From: Candidatus Gastranaerophilales bacterium
GTDB lineage: Bacteria; Cyanobacteriota; Vampirovibrionia; Gastranaerophilales; Gastranaerophilaceae
Assembly: GCA_944323285.1 (NCBI GenBank)
Contig: CALURV010000028.1
Span: forward strand, 1-64,000
Direction: 5' to 3'
Length of the DNA stretch: 64,000 bases
The position numbers and the translations under genes are program-made. Below the pieces are notes generated by a model, which saw nothing but the letters and a program-made list of their open reading frames with translations, made no database searches and was not told the DNA's origin. Numbering within the stretch: the stretch's first letter is position 1; every line of letters starts with the position of its first letter. Shown piece after piece: positions 42,506 to 52,502 of the stretch.

Positions 42506-44311
42506 ATGAAAAATTATTCTATAAAAACTAAACACATATTAAGAAATATTAACATATTGATTACCGTGTTAGTTATATTAGTAAATATTATTGCTCTCTT
42601 GAATGCTGATAGTAGCAAGTCAAACTTCATAACAATAAGTTTTTTCCTAAATATATATATTTTTTTCTTACATTGGTATTTACTGGCAAAACAATTAAAA
42701 AAGAATGTAAACGAAATAAAAAAAGAAGCATTATATATAAATTATCCTGTAAATATCGGTACTTTTTTCTTTTGTATAATTCTTATACTAATAGCAAGTG
42801 CCGTAGTTTTATTCGTTGTGAATAAAGAAGCTTTTGTTCCAGCCTTTATATTTACATTTTTCATGAGCATTATTTCAATGTTATTTCCTTCTATTATTAT
42901 GCTTGCATATATTTTCTTTGTAATACCAGCCTTTATTGTTCCAAGCTTTAAAAGTAATAGAAAAAACAGATCTGACTCTACTGAATTTCTTGTATTTTTT
43001 TTAGTTCTATTTTCAATATTTACAATATATAAATTAACTTCATACTCAATTAGAACTGTTAATATAGAAAATCAAAATAAATACAAAGTAATAACTTTAC
43101 CAATACAGTATTCGACAAAATATTTAAAATTAATAGATATTAGTCCTTATGGGAAAAAGAGATTAAGTCAATACAACGTAAATATGCCTTTTGTATACAC
43201 AAATGAATCTTTCATTTATCAAAATTATAATTCAGCAAAAAATTTCTGTTTATCATTAGGCGCAAGAATCCCTAATTATCTTGAAGCATATAATATTGTA
43301 TTTAACCGATTTGACACATTCGGAGAAAAATATTACTGGACAAGTAATAAAGATGGTAGAATTCCTTTAGTCATTCATTTTAAGAATATGTCTTATACGG
43401 TAGAAAAATATAATGGAAAAGTAAAACCATTATTATATTGTGTTGCCGATGGAACACAAAGAAATAATATATATAAAGTAGACTATTTCTACAAAGATAA
43501 CCAAAAAGAAAATATTGATACACTTAAAGATATTATGTCAGCGTCTTTTGATGAAAAAGCTTTATTAGATATAATAGGCCAAGATTATAATCCTGATGTA
43601 ATAAATAATCAAGAAATAATAAAAAATGAGAAAAAACACGTTAATTTCAGTGTAAAAGAAGTAAGCTCAGATATAATGGAAGAACTTATAAAGAAAGGTT
43701 ATGTATACAATAAGAATTTAAAAATAGATTCTGAATATGAAACAAATGATATACAATTATCTTCTCAAATAAATAGAGATCCAAATAAAAAAATAATAAG
43801 ATTATGTTATTATCCTTTCATAGATTATGGAAATTTAAGTATATTTAATGAATCACAAATTTGGAAACAAAGTTTTTGCTCTCCTGCTTTTGAACTTGTA
43901 TCCCAAACCCCTATAAAAACAACAAAAAATGAAAAAGATTCATATTGTGCTTCTCAAGGAGGAAGACTGCCAAATATTCCTGAATTAAATGGAATATTAA
44001 AAAGTTTATACATGCATAACATAGGAACAAAATTTTGGATAAATAATAAGATTACAGATCCGACAACAAATTTTGAGCAATCAATACTTGTATATTATAA
44101 AGATTCACGATTTTTAAAAATTCAATCATTAAATCCGGGAGAAAACGATTCTGCATTTGCATTCTGCATAAAAGAAGCAAAGAATCCATCAAGAATTGTT
44201 GTTAATTATAAATCAAAATTTAATGGAATAGAAGGATATTCTTATGCAAAATCAATATGCCCTAACTGCGAATATTATGAAGTTCCTGATACAATTTTAT
44301 TAAGATATTAA
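42506..44311 (+). CDS. Membrane protein with two DUF1566/FGE-like modules
   Basis: A 601-residue protein. The first 180 residues contain about five hydrophobic helices. The rest is extracytoplasmic, with two related modules: about 240-320 (NSAKNFCLSLGARIPNYLEAYNI, YYWTSNKDGRIPLVIHF, LLYCVAD) and 465-560 (KDSYCASQGGRLPNIPELNGIL, FWINNKI, FAFCIKEA). The pattern A-x-x-x-C-x-x-x-G-x-R-(I/L)-P-x-x-x-E-L with a later W and a closing C recalls the C-type-lectin-like fold of DUF1566/formylglycine-generating-enzyme relatives. A role in envelope recognition is possible. The family is not certain. Confidence 0.6.
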   Translation: MKNYSIKTKHILRNINILITVLVILVNIIALLNADSSKSNFITISFFLNIYIFFLHWYLLAKQLKKNVNEIKKEALYINYPVNIGTFFFCIILILIASAVVLFVVNKEAFVPAFIFTFFMSIISMLFPSIIMLAYIFFVIPAFIVPSFKSNRKNRSDSTEFLVFFLVLFSIFTIYKLTSYSIRTVNIENQNKYKVITLPIQYSTKYLKLIDISPYGKKRLSQYNVNMPFVYTNESFIYQNYNSAKNFCLSLGARIPNYLEAYNIVFNRFDTFGEKYYWTSNKDGRIPLVIHFKNMSYTVEKYNGKVKPLLYCVADGTQRNNIYKVDYFYKDNQKENIDTLKDIMSASFDEKALLDIIGQDYNPDVINNQEIIKNEKKHVNFSVKEVSSDIMEELIKKGYVYNKNLKIDSEYETNDIQLSSQINRDPNKKIIRLCYYPFIDYGNLSIFNESQIWKQSFCSPAFELVSQTPIKTTKNEKDSYCASQGGRLPNIPELNGILKSLYMHNIGTKFWINNKITDPTTNFEQSILVYYKDSRFLKIQSLNPGENDSAFAFCIKEAKNPSRIVVNYKSKFNGIEGYSYAKSICPNCEYYEVPDTILLRY

Positions 44312-44393
44312 TAAACTATTTGTATTATTGTTAATAGAGAATTAATCTTGTATCATTACATAAAAAGGAATAATGACATAAGAGGACTTATTT

Positions 44394-46127
44394 ATGAATT
44401 TTGAATTAAATTTAACAATAGAAGAACTAGAAAAAAGAACAAATAAAGATTTTCTAATAAGAAAACCTATGTTAAATATAGATTCAAAAGAATATGAAGA
44501 GTTAAATACAGGAGATAAAGAGGCATTAAAACATTTAGTTAGAGCTGCTCAATATGCAAATACTATATATATGAAACAAGATAATGAATTAAATATTCCT
44601 TTTCTACATTTTCTGGAAGAAGAAATAAAAGAAGGGAATAAACAGGCAGAACTAACAAAAATATTATTTGATGCACAACTTGGAATAATAGGAATAGATT
44701 CTGAATCAAAAAAAGTTATTCTTTTAAAAGGAGCAAAAGAACTTGAAGGAAAGGCTTTTTATCCTTCCGACATAACAAAAGAAGAACTTCACAATATATT
44801 AAAAACCATGTTAAAAAATGGAGAAAAAGAAGAAGTAGAAAAAATATTAAATCAAAGAACTATTGTAAAAAGAGACAATAAAAAATTAAAAGCAATTGAT
44901 TATACTCAAGAATTTAAAGAAGAATTTAATAAAATAGCAGCTGAACTTATAGAGGCATCTAAAGTATCAACAAATAAAGATTTTAATGAATATTTAGTAA
45001 TACAGGCAAAAGCGTTAAAAGAAAATGACCCAATGTTAGATGCAGAAGCTGATAAGAAATGGGCATCACTTCAGGATACTCCATTAGAATTTACAATATC
45101 AAGAGAACAATATGCTGATTTATTAACAGGCAGCGTAATTGAAGATGAAGAACTAAAAAATCTACTTAAAAAAGAAGGAATAACAGCCATTTCCAAAGAT
45201 TCCATCGGAATAAGAGTAGGGATAGTAAATAAAAAAGGGACACAAGATTTATTAAAAGTAAAAAAATATCTTCCTATAATGGCAGAAAATATGCCATTTA
45301 AAGATAAATATGAACAAAATATATCGTCAGAAGAAGATAATCTGCAAACAATGGTAGATGTAGATATAGTTTCTTTAAGAGGAGATGAAGGTTCCTATAG
45401 AGGCGGAATTACAATAGCTCAAAATCTTCCAAATAATGACAAATTATCTCTAACTATAGGCGGAGGCAGAAGAAATGTATATCATAGACAAGTAAGAACA
45501 AATAATTCAGAAGAAGCACTTGAGCGAAGAAGAAAAAGATTAAATGCAACACTAAAAGAATCTTTGCATAAGTTTTATAATCCTGAAGCAGATCACTGGT
45601 TTACAATCGGGCATGAAAATGTACATTCTTTAGGACCTAAAAATGGAACAGAAGCATTAGGGAAATATAAAAACATTATAGAAGAGAATAAAGCAGACAT
45701 GGGTTCTATTGCTCTATTAGACTGCTTAGTTAAAGAAGGGGTATATACAGAAGAAGAAAAAAAACAAATTTTAGTAACGTTTGGAGCTAACTGCTTTTTA
45801 AAAGCCAAACCGGAACTTTCTCAAGCTCATAGAGTAAGAACTGTAATGCAGGCATTCTATTTTATACAAGAAAAGGCAATAAATGTTGATGAGAACGGAG
45901 TTATTAATATAGATATAGAAAAAATGATTCCAACAGCATATAAAATGCTAAGTGAAATAATAGAAGTACAACTTTCTAAAGACTTCAATTGCGGTGAAAA
46001 ATTTATAAATGACTATTTTCATTGGACAGATGAAATTAATAGAGTATCCATTAAATTAAAGGAAATTGATAAATCATTAAACGGAATTATAATAACACCA
46101 CTTGCAGATTATTTATTGAAAGATTAA
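44394..46127 (+). CDS. M49-like HExxH protein, possible metallopeptidase
   Basis: A 577-residue protein without signal peptide. At residues 407-411 it has HENVH within HWFTIGHENVHSLGPKNG, and 20 residues later IIEENKADMGSIALLD. HExxH followed by E-x-K-A-D resembles bacterial homologues of dipeptidyl-peptidase III (M49), where the second motif gives the third zinc ligand and ADxxG/S follows. The preceding residues (LPNNDKLSLTIGGGRRNVYHRQV) also fit the family. The N-terminal 300 residues are helical and Lys/Glu-rich. AGAGGA lies before the ATG. Zinc-hydrolase function is inferred, not shown. Confidence 0.65.
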   Translation: MNFELNLTIEELEKRTNKDFLIRKPMLNIDSKEYEELNTGDKEALKHLVRAAQYANTIYMKQDNELNIPFLHFLEEEIKEGNKQAELTKILFDAQLGIIGIDSESKKVILLKGAKELEGKAFYPSDITKEELHNILKTMLKNGEKEEVEKILNQRTIVKRDNKKLKAIDYTQEFKEEFNKIAAELIEASKVSTNKDFNEYLVIQAKALKENDPMLDAEADKKWASLQDTPLEFTISREQYADLLTGSVIEDEELKNLLKKEGITAISKDSIGIRVGIVNKKGTQDLLKVKKYLPIMAENMPFKDKYEQNISSEEDNLQTMVDVDIVSLRGDEGSYRGGITIAQNLPNNDKLSLTIGGGRRNVYHRQVRTNNSEEALERRRKRLNATLKESLHKFYNPEADHWFTIGHENVHSLGPKNGTEALGKYKNIIEENKADMGSIALLDCLVKEGVYTEEEKKQILVTFGANCFLKAKPELSQAHRVRTVMQAFYFIQEKAINVDENGVINIDIEKMIPTAYKMLSEIIEVQLSKDFNCGEKFINDYFHWTDEINRVSIKLKEIDKSLNGIIITPLADYLLKD

Positions 46128-46219
46128 TTTTTCTTAAATATAGCCAAACATAACAGTTGAAATTAAAGAACGACTGTGATAGTATTTTGAGGTGGATAAA
46201 TATATTAAGGGGTGCTGTT

Positions 46220-46459
46220 ATGAAAATACAAGCTTTAAATTCTGCAATACCAGTGCAAAGCTGTCAACCAATTAAACAAGTAGAATTTGCAAAGCGACGT
46301 AGTCCAATGGAAATAAAAGATCCCTTAGGAGAAGAAGATACTTTTAAGCCGCAAGATCCTGCAACTATGGAACAAAAATATAATTTGGCATGCCGTTTAG
46401 CAGCATATTATAAAACTCAATATGAAAATTTATTGAAGAATGGTAGCGTTGTTGCATAA
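46220..46459 (+). CDS. Small protein with N-terminal tag-like motif
   Basis: I chose the ATG at 46220 because AAGGGG lies 7 bases upstream; an earlier in-frame ATG has none. The 79 residues begin MKIQALNSAIPVQSC and then KQVEFAKRRSP, similar to the N-termini of other lineage-type proteins here. The remainder is polar, ending in a short helix (YNLACRLAAYYKTQYENLLKNG). No family is recognised. Confidence 0.55.
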   Translation: MKIQALNSAIPVQSCQPIKQVEFAKRRSPMEIKDPLGEEDTFKPQDPATMEQKYNLACRLAAYYKTQYENLLKNGSVVA

Positions 46460-46507
46460 CAATTATTAAAATAACTATATTAATTTGTATGTAATATTTA
46501 TTAGTTT

Positions 46508-47614
46508 ATGGAAGAAAAAGATAAGTATTGGTGTGCTTTTGCAAAATTAAATCAAGTTAGTTCAAGCTTTATAAATAAAGTTTATGAATATTTTGGTTCT
46601 ATAGAAAAAGCATGGTTTTCAGAAAAAGTTGATTTATTTAATATTAATGATATTCAAAAATCTTCCATCGATAATTTCATAAAAGAGCGGGTTAAAATCA
46701 ATCCGCAAGAATGTTATGAATATTTAAAGGAACGTGAAATTGACTTTATACATCCTGAAGATGAAAGATATCCATATTTATTAAGGCAAATAGATAATCC
46801 GCCTACAGGGTTATTTATGCTTGGTGATATTAGTTTATGCAATCTAAATAGAACTCTTGCAGTTGTAGGGTCAAGGAGAGCCAGCGAAAATTCAAAAAAC
46901 ATATTAAGAAATATACTTTCTGATTTTACCAATACCGATATATGTATAGTATCAGGGTTAGCAGAAGGAATTGATACAGTAGCGCATACAAGTGCCATTG
47001 ATAATAATATAAAAACAATAGCCGTAATAGGCGGAGGATTTGATAAATTATATCCGCAATCAAATATAAAGCTTTTCAACAAAATCATTAACGAAAAAAG
47101 AGGTGCTATTTTAACAGAATATTGGCCTGATGTTGATGCAATAAGCTGGCATTTCCCGGTTAGGAACAGAATAGTATCAGGATTATCAAAGGGGGTTCTC
47201 ATTGCAGAAGCTGCAATAAAATCTGGAGCAATGATAACAGGTAAACTGGCACTTGAACAAGGAAGAGAATTAATGTGCATTCCAGGTTTAATATCAAACC
47301 CCAATACAGGCGGAATTTATAAATTACTAAAAGAAGGAGCTGGTCTTGTTACTTCTTCACAAGACATTCTTGACATTATGAGCTGGTCAATAGAAAATAA
47401 ACCAATTGAAGATAATAATAAAAAAAATAGTTTAAAACTATCAGAAGAAGAAAAGTCTGTATTAAATTATATAAAACTTGATTCTTTAACAATAGATGAA
47501 CTAAATGAAAAAACCAACTTGAATATTAATAATTTAATGGTAATATTAACAAAGTTAGAAATGGAAGGGTTAATTTCTCAAACAAACGGAGAAAAATATA
47601 TATCGGTAGAATAG
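46508..47614 (+). CDS. dprA: DNA-processing protein DprA
   Basis: A 368-residue protein that loads RecA on incoming single-stranded DNA during transformation. The Rossmann core has LAVVGSRRASENSKN, IVSGLAEGIDTVAH, IAVIGGGFDKLYPQ, WHFPVRNRIVSGLSKGVLIAEA and SGAMITGKLALEQGRE. A C-terminal winged helix (residues 310-365) is present. It sits just upstream of topA, the usual partner order. Confidence 0.95.
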   Translation: MEEKDKYWCAFAKLNQVSSSFINKVYEYFGSIEKAWFSEKVDLFNINDIQKSSIDNFIKERVKINPQECYEYLKEREIDFIHPEDERYPYLLRQIDNPPTGLFMLGDISLCNLNRTLAVVGSRRASENSKNILRNILSDFTNTDICIVSGLAEGIDTVAHTSAIDNNIKTIAVIGGGFDKLYPQSNIKLFNKIINEKRGAILTEYWPDVDAISWHFPVRNRIVSGLSKGVLIAEAAIKSGAMITGKLALEQGRELMCIPGLISNPNTGGIYKLLKEGAGLVTSSQDILDIMSWSIENKPIEDNNKKNSLKLSEEEKSVLNYIKLDSLTIDELNEKTNLNINNLMVILTKLEMEGLISQTNGEKYISVE

Positions 47615-47617
47615 AGC

Positions 47618-49858
47618 ATGGCGAAAAAAAAGGAACATATATTAGTAATAGTCGAATCACCTGCTAAATCAAAAACAATAAAAAAGATTCTTGGCAGCTC
47701 TTATGATATTGAAGCCAGTTATGGGCATATAAGAGATTTTCCGTCCAAAGTTTTAGGTTTTGATGTAAAGAACAATTTTACACCGACTTTTGAGATTATT
47801 CCGGAAAAGAAAGCAATAGTAAAAAAACTTAATGATTTAGCCCAAAAAGCTGATAAAGTATATTTAGCATCCGATCCTGATAGAGAAGGAGAAGCTATAG
47901 CTTGGCATGTTAGACAAGTAATAGATGTACCTGATAAAAAAGTTTTTAGAATTGAATTTAATGAAATAACCCCTAAAGCTGTAACATATGCTGTTGAACA
48001 CTCAAGACAAATTGACATGCAAAGAGTAAAAGCACAGCAAACAAGACAAATTTTAGACAGATTGGTAGGTTATAAAATAAGCCCTGTTTTATGGGAAAAA
48101 ATGAGAAATTATCACTTATCAGCAGGAAGAGTACAAAGCGTTGCACTTAAAATGATATGTGAAAGAGAAGAAGAAATAAATGCATTTACCCCAGTTGAAT
48201 ACTGGAGTATCACTGCTGATTTATCAAAAGATAAAGCTAAATTCTCTGCAGAACTTGTAAAATATAAAAATGCTAAAGTGGATATAAAAAATGAGAAAGA
48301 AGCAAATGAAATAGTTGAATATCTTAATAAAAAAGGAAGAGAATTCAATGTATCAAAAATTTCAACAAGAAACTCTCAAAGAAAACCCACAGCTCCATTT
48401 ATAACATCGACCCTGCAAAGAGAAGCAAGTACAAAACTTGGCTATGGTGTTTCAAAAACAATGCAAATAGCCCAAAAATTATATGAAGGTATTGATATTG
48501 GCAGTGATGGTCCTGTTGGTTTAATTACATACATGAGAACAGATTCTGTTCGTATATCAGATGATGCACAAAATGCTGCAAAAGATTTTATTTTGAATAA
48601 TTATGGGGAAAAATATTACCCCAAAACAGCAAATAACTATGTAAAAAAATCAAAAAATGTACAAGATGCTCATGAAGCAATAAGACCTTCTTATGTTGAA
48701 AAAACACCTGATAGCATAAAACAATATTTAACAAATGAACAATATCAATTATATAAACTAATCTGGAGTAAGTTTGTAGCATCACAAATGGAAAATGCTT
48801 CTGTAAAAAATACAACAATTGATATTGAAGCAGATGAGTGTTTATTTAAAACAGGAATGAGCAAAATAATTTTTGATGGATACTTAAAAGTATATAATGA
48901 TGATGAAGAAGAGAAAGAAAATTCTTCCAAACTTCCTGATTTAAAAGAAGGAGATAATTTAAAATTAAAAGAAATTACTCCAAAACAACATTTTACAAGT
49001 CCGCCGCCAAGATATACAGAAGCATCATTGGTAAAAGCACTTGAAGAACATGGTATTGGCCGCCCAAGTACTTATGCTCCAATTATTTCTAAAATACAGC
49101 AAAAAAATTATGTAGAAAAAACGGATAAAGCACTTGCTCCAACTATGCTGGGTATGACCTTGTGCAAACAGTTAGTTGAATATTTCAAAGATATAATGAA
49201 TTATGAATTTACCGCAAATATGGAAAGTAAGTTAGATGATATAGCAGAAAATAAACTTGAATGGAGTGAAGTAATAAAAGAATTTTATACTCCTTTTATA
49301 GAGACAGTTGCAAGTGCAAAACAAAATATGAAGAAAGTATTAATCGAAAGTGATATAACTTGTCCTAATTGCGGAAGTAAAATGGTAGTAAGAACAAGCA
49401 GATTTGGAACACAATTTTTAGGCTGCTCAAAGTATCCCGAATGTAAAACAATGCTACCTTTAAATTCCGATGGACAAGCAATTGAACAAAATAAAGAAAC
49501 AGAAGAAAAATGTGAAAAATGCGGTTCAATTATGATTCAAAAAACAGGACCATATGGTCCATACCTTGAATGCAGTAATGAAACTTGCAAGAACAGGAAA
49601 AGGATTATAAAATCCACAGGAGTAAAATGCCCAAAATGTAATAAAGGTGAGATAATATTCAAAAAATCAAAATACGGAAAAGTATTTTTTGGTTGCAGTA
49701 ATTATCCTGATTGTGATTTTGTATCTTGGAATGAACCTGTTAATGAAAAATGTCCTGAGTGCGGAAATATTTTAGTAAAAAAAATCACAAAAAAAGAGAA
49801 AAAACTCATTTGTAGCAATAAAAAATGTTCATTTTCAAAAGATATGGAAGAAGAATAG
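47618..49858 (+). CDS. topA: DNA topoisomerase I
   Basis: A 746-residue type IA topoisomerase relaxing negative supercoils. Toprim domain: VIVESPAKSKTIKKIL and YLASDPDREGEAIAWH. The active-site Tyr is in TYMRTDSVRIS; HEAIRPS and GIGRPSTYAPII also occur. The C-terminus has four Cys4 zinc ribbons (starting CPNCGSKMV, CEKCGSIMI, CPKCNKGEI, CPECGNILV). It is 3 bases after dprA and 3 before aroE, so the three form an operon. Confidence 0.97.
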   Translation: MAKKKEHILVIVESPAKSKTIKKILGSSYDIEASYGHIRDFPSKVLGFDVKNNFTPTFEIIPEKKAIVKKLNDLAQKADKVYLASDPDREGEAIAWHVRQVIDVPDKKVFRIEFNEITPKAVTYAVEHSRQIDMQRVKAQQTRQILDRLVGYKISPVLWEKMRNYHLSAGRVQSVALKMICEREEEINAFTPVEYWSITADLSKDKAKFSAELVKYKNAKVDIKNEKEANEIVEYLNKKGREFNVSKISTRNSQRKPTAPFITSTLQREASTKLGYGVSKTMQIAQKLYEGIDIGSDGPVGLITYMRTDSVRISDDAQNAAKDFILNNYGEKYYPKTANNYVKKSKNVQDAHEAIRPSYVEKTPDSIKQYLTNEQYQLYKLIWSKFVASQMENASVKNTTIDIEADECLFKTGMSKIIFDGYLKVYNDDEEEKENSSKLPDLKEGDNLKLKEITPKQHFTSPPPRYTEASLVKALEEHGIGRPSTYAPIISKIQQKNYVEKTDKALAPTMLGMTLCKQLVEYFKDIMNYEFTANMESKLDDIAENKLEWSEVIKEFYTPFIETVASAKQNMKKVLIESDITCPNCGSKMVVRTSRFGTQFLGCSKYPECKTMLPLNSDGQAIEQNKETEEKCEKCGSIMIQKTGPYGPYLECSNETCKNRKRIIKSTGVKCPKCNKGEIIFKKSKYGKVFFGCSNYPDCDFVSWNEPVNEKCPECGNILVKKITKKEKKLICSNKKCSFSKDMEEE

Positions 49859-49861
49859 TAT

Positions 49862-50713
49862 ATGTATAAATTTGGACTAATAGGATATCCCCTGTCACAT
49901 TCAATGTCAAAAGTAATACAAGAAGCAGCTTTTAAATCAATAGGTGTTGAAGGCAGTTATGAAATAATGGAGACAGAGCAGGAAGATCTTGTATCAAGAT
50001 TAAAATATCTTAGAGCAAATGGTTTTCAAGGATTTAATGTAACAATTCCTTTAAAAGTACCTATTACTTTATTTCTATCTGGAGTTGACAATGTCGCAAA
50101 TGTTGCAGGCAGTGCCAATACAATAAAGATTTTAGAAGATTCTTCAATGTATGGTTATAATACAGATGTATATGGATTTGTAGAAGCAATACCAGAAGAT
50201 TTTAGGAAAGAACTTGAAGGTAAAAATGCAGCTGTTTTAGGAAATGGTGGAGCGGCAAGAGCTATTGGAGTCGGTTTATCTATTCTTAAAGTTAAAAAAA
50301 TTGATTTTTATGCCAGAAATATAATTAATGCTTCTGAAATGGTTGAAACATTAAGAAGAAACTTTAATAATATTGAAATGAACTGTAAACAAATTGAAAG
50401 TCTAAAAGATTTATCCCAATATAAAATTTTGGTAAATACAACCCCAATAGGAATGAGAAGTAAGGCAATGGGGATTTCACCAGTAGAAGAAGAATCAATA
50501 AAAACAATGGATAAATCAGCAATAGTATACGATATAGTTTATAATCCATTAAATACAGAACTTATAAAAATTGCAAAAAAATACAATATTAAAACAATAC
50601 AAGGTCTTGATATGTTAATATATCAAGGAGCAAAAGCTTTCGAAATATGGACAGGTAAAAAACCGGATACTTTGAAGATGAAAATAGCAGCGCTTGAAGC
50701 AATGGTTGAATAA
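49862..50713 (+). CDS. aroE: Shikimate dehydrogenase
   Basis: A 283-residue NADP-dependent enzyme reducing 3-dehydroshikimate. FGLIGYPLSHSMSK (shikimate site), FNVTIPLKVPI (catalytic Lys), GYNTDVYGF (catalytic Asp), and AAVLGNGGAARAI (nucleotide loop) are all present. The length is typical. Confidence 0.96.
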   Translation: MYKFGLIGYPLSHSMSKVIQEAAFKSIGVEGSYEIMETEQEDLVSRLKYLRANGFQGFNVTIPLKVPITLFLSGVDNVANVAGSANTIKILEDSSMYGYNTDVYGFVEAIPEDFRKELEGKNAAVLGNGGAARAIGVGLSILKVKKIDFYARNIINASEMVETLRRNFNNIEMNCKQIESLKDLSQYKILVNTTPIGMRSKAMGISPVEEESIKTMDKSAIVYDIVYNPLNTELIKIAKKYNIKTIQGLDMLIYQGAKAFEIWTGKKPDTLKMKIAALEAMVE

Positions 50714-50729
50714 ACTATTATAATAAAAT

Positions 50730-51077
50730 TTATCCCATTATATCCAATGTCGAATAAGGAATACCATCCTTAAAAACAAATGTTCTTTTTTGATTCCCTT
50801 CTTGCTGAATTTTTTTCATCAATTCTCCATTTTGAGAGTAAATTAACTTATATTTATTACCATCAATATATTCAGTAGATTCTCTTAATTTACCATCAAT
50901 AAAGCGAGAAATCATTTTTGCACGTCCATCTTTTTGTTTTACAAGAATTCCTTTAGCATCTTGACGTACAGAAGTAATTTTTCCATAAGGTAAGCTGCTT
51001 TTTATTTTTGGAGTTAACGTTCTTTTTAAGATACTTGTATAACTTCTTCCAAATGTTATTGTGTTATTGATGTTCAT
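50730..51077 (-). CDS. Small protein with N-terminal ITFGRS motif
   Basis: A 115-residue protein starting MNINNTITFGRSYTSILKRT. The C-terminal part repeats a short strand-turn pattern (QDAKGILVKQKDGRAKMISRF, DGKLRESTEYIDGNKYKLIYS, NGELMKKIQQEGNQKRTFVFK, DGIPYSTLDIM), like MORN or YwqK-type antitoxin beta-hairpins. It could be cytoplasmic. A purine-rich stretch (AAGGTTATATATG) precedes the ATG. It lies downstream of the flagellar cluster but is separated by 71 bases. Confidence 0.6.
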   Translation of the reverse strand: MNINNTITFGRSYTSILKRTLTPKIKSSLPYGKITSVRQDAKGILVKQKDGRAKMISRFIDGKLRESTEYIDGNKYKLIYSQNGELMKKIQQEGNQKRTFVFKDGIPYSTLDIMG

Positions 51078-51148
51078 ATATAACCTTCACATTCCCATAT
51101 AAAAATACACAATGAATTCTATTAAAAAGAAAAAAATATACAAGTCTT

Positions 51149-52498
51149 TTATATATCAACATCCTTCATCATAGAAATAAGAGTAGATATTGTAGTTTCC
51201 ATAGATACACTATCAGAAATTCTTTGTTGGAGAAAAGCATTAATTTGAGGCATAAGTTCAATTGCAATATCTAATTTAGGATTAGAACCTGCATTATACA
51301 TACCAACATCAATCAGGTCTTTATTTTCTCTATATAAAGCCATTAATTTACGCATTTTATATGCAGCTTGTTTATGTTCTTCAGTAACAATTTCAGTAAA
51401 TAAACGGCTAATACTTCCTAAAACATCAATAGCGGGATAATGGTTCATTTCTGCAATTTTTCTTGACAAAAATATGTGTCCGTCAACAATACCCCTAACT
51501 GTATCAACAACAGGGTCATTAATGTCATCACCTTCCATTAACACTGTATATAAAGCAGTAATAGAACCTCTAGGGCTATTTCCGCTTCTTTCTAAAGCTC
51601 TTTGAAGCCAAGAGAAAATAGAAGGCGGATAACCTTTTATTGTTGGCGGTTCACCAATAGAAAGACCGACTTCTCTTCCAGCCATAGCACAACGAGTAAC
51701 AGTATCTGTCATTAAAAATACTTTTTTCCCTTGATCTCGAAAATATTCACAAACAGCAGTTGCTGACATCAAACATTTTTGTCTTATTAAAGGAGGTTGG
51801 TCACCTGTTGAACAAACAATAACAGATTTTTTCATACCTTCTTCACCTAAAGAATTTTCAATAAACTCTTTAACTTCTCTTCCACGCTCTCCAATTAAAG
51901 CAACAACGTTAACATCTGCATCTGAATTTCTAGCTATCATACCAAGCATAGTACTTTTACCGACACCTGAACCAGCAAATAGCCCCATACGCTGACCGGC
52001 TCCTAACGTAAGCATAGAATCAATAGCTCTTACCCCTGTTGAAAACATTGTTTTAATAATAGGTCTATCAAAAGCCCCGGGAGGTGGGTTATCAATATTT
52101 ACCCACTGCGCCCCTCTTGTATCTAAAGGTTTTCCATCAATAGGTTCTCCTAAAGGACTTATTAATCTTCCCAACAAAAAATTTCCAACCGGTATACTTA
52201 TTGCCATTCCAGTTGTTTCAACAAGACTACCTTGTCCTATTCCAGCTCCATCGTATAATAATAAAAGCTGGGCACTTTCTCCTTTAAAAGCGACTACTTC
52301 AGCCGGTTTTCTTTCTCCTTCATAAGTTTCAATAAAACATAAATCGCCTATTTTTAATCCCGGAAGTTTTACCTCTACAGTTAAACCTAATAATTTTGAA
52401 ACAGAACCTTTATAAGAATATAACTTTGTCGAATTAATTATCTCAAAAGCTTGTTTTTTTACAAATTCTATTGATTTTTCTCTTGATTGTTCTATCAT
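51149..52498 (-). CDS. fliI: Flagellar export ATPase FliI
   Basis: A 449-residue hexameric ATPase energising flagellar type III export. GLFAGSGVGKSTMLGMI is Walker A, IALIGERGREVKEF-like and VFLMTDTVTRCAMAGREVGLS follow, and ITALYTVLMEGDDINDPVVDTVRGIVDGH is the FliI/SctN signature. It ends the main cluster and follows flhA by 4 bases. Flagellar rather than injectisome identity rests on its neighbours. Confidence 0.95.
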   Translation of the reverse strand: MIEQSREKSIEFVKKQAFEIINSTKLYSYKGSVSKLLGLTVEVKLPGLKIGDLCFIETYEGERKPAEVVAFKGESAQLLLLYDGAGIGQGSLVETTGMAISIPVGNFLLGRLISPLGEPIDGKPLDTRGAQWVNIDNPPPGAFDRPIIKTMFSTGVRAIDSMLTLGAGQRMGLFAGSGVGKSTMLGMIARNSDADVNVVALIGERGREVKEFIENSLGEEGMKKSVIVCSTGDQPPLIRQKCLMSATAVCEYFRDQGKKVFLMTDTVTRCAMAGREVGLSIGEPPTIKGYPPSIFSWLQRALERSGNSPRGSITALYTVLMEGDDINDPVVDTVRGIVDGHIFLSRKIAEMNHYPAIDVLGSISRLFTEIVTEEHKQAAYKMRKLMALYRENKDLIDVGMYNAGSNPKLDIAIELMPQINAFLQQRISDSVSMETTISTLISMMKDVDI

Positions 52499-52502
52499 CT
52501 AT

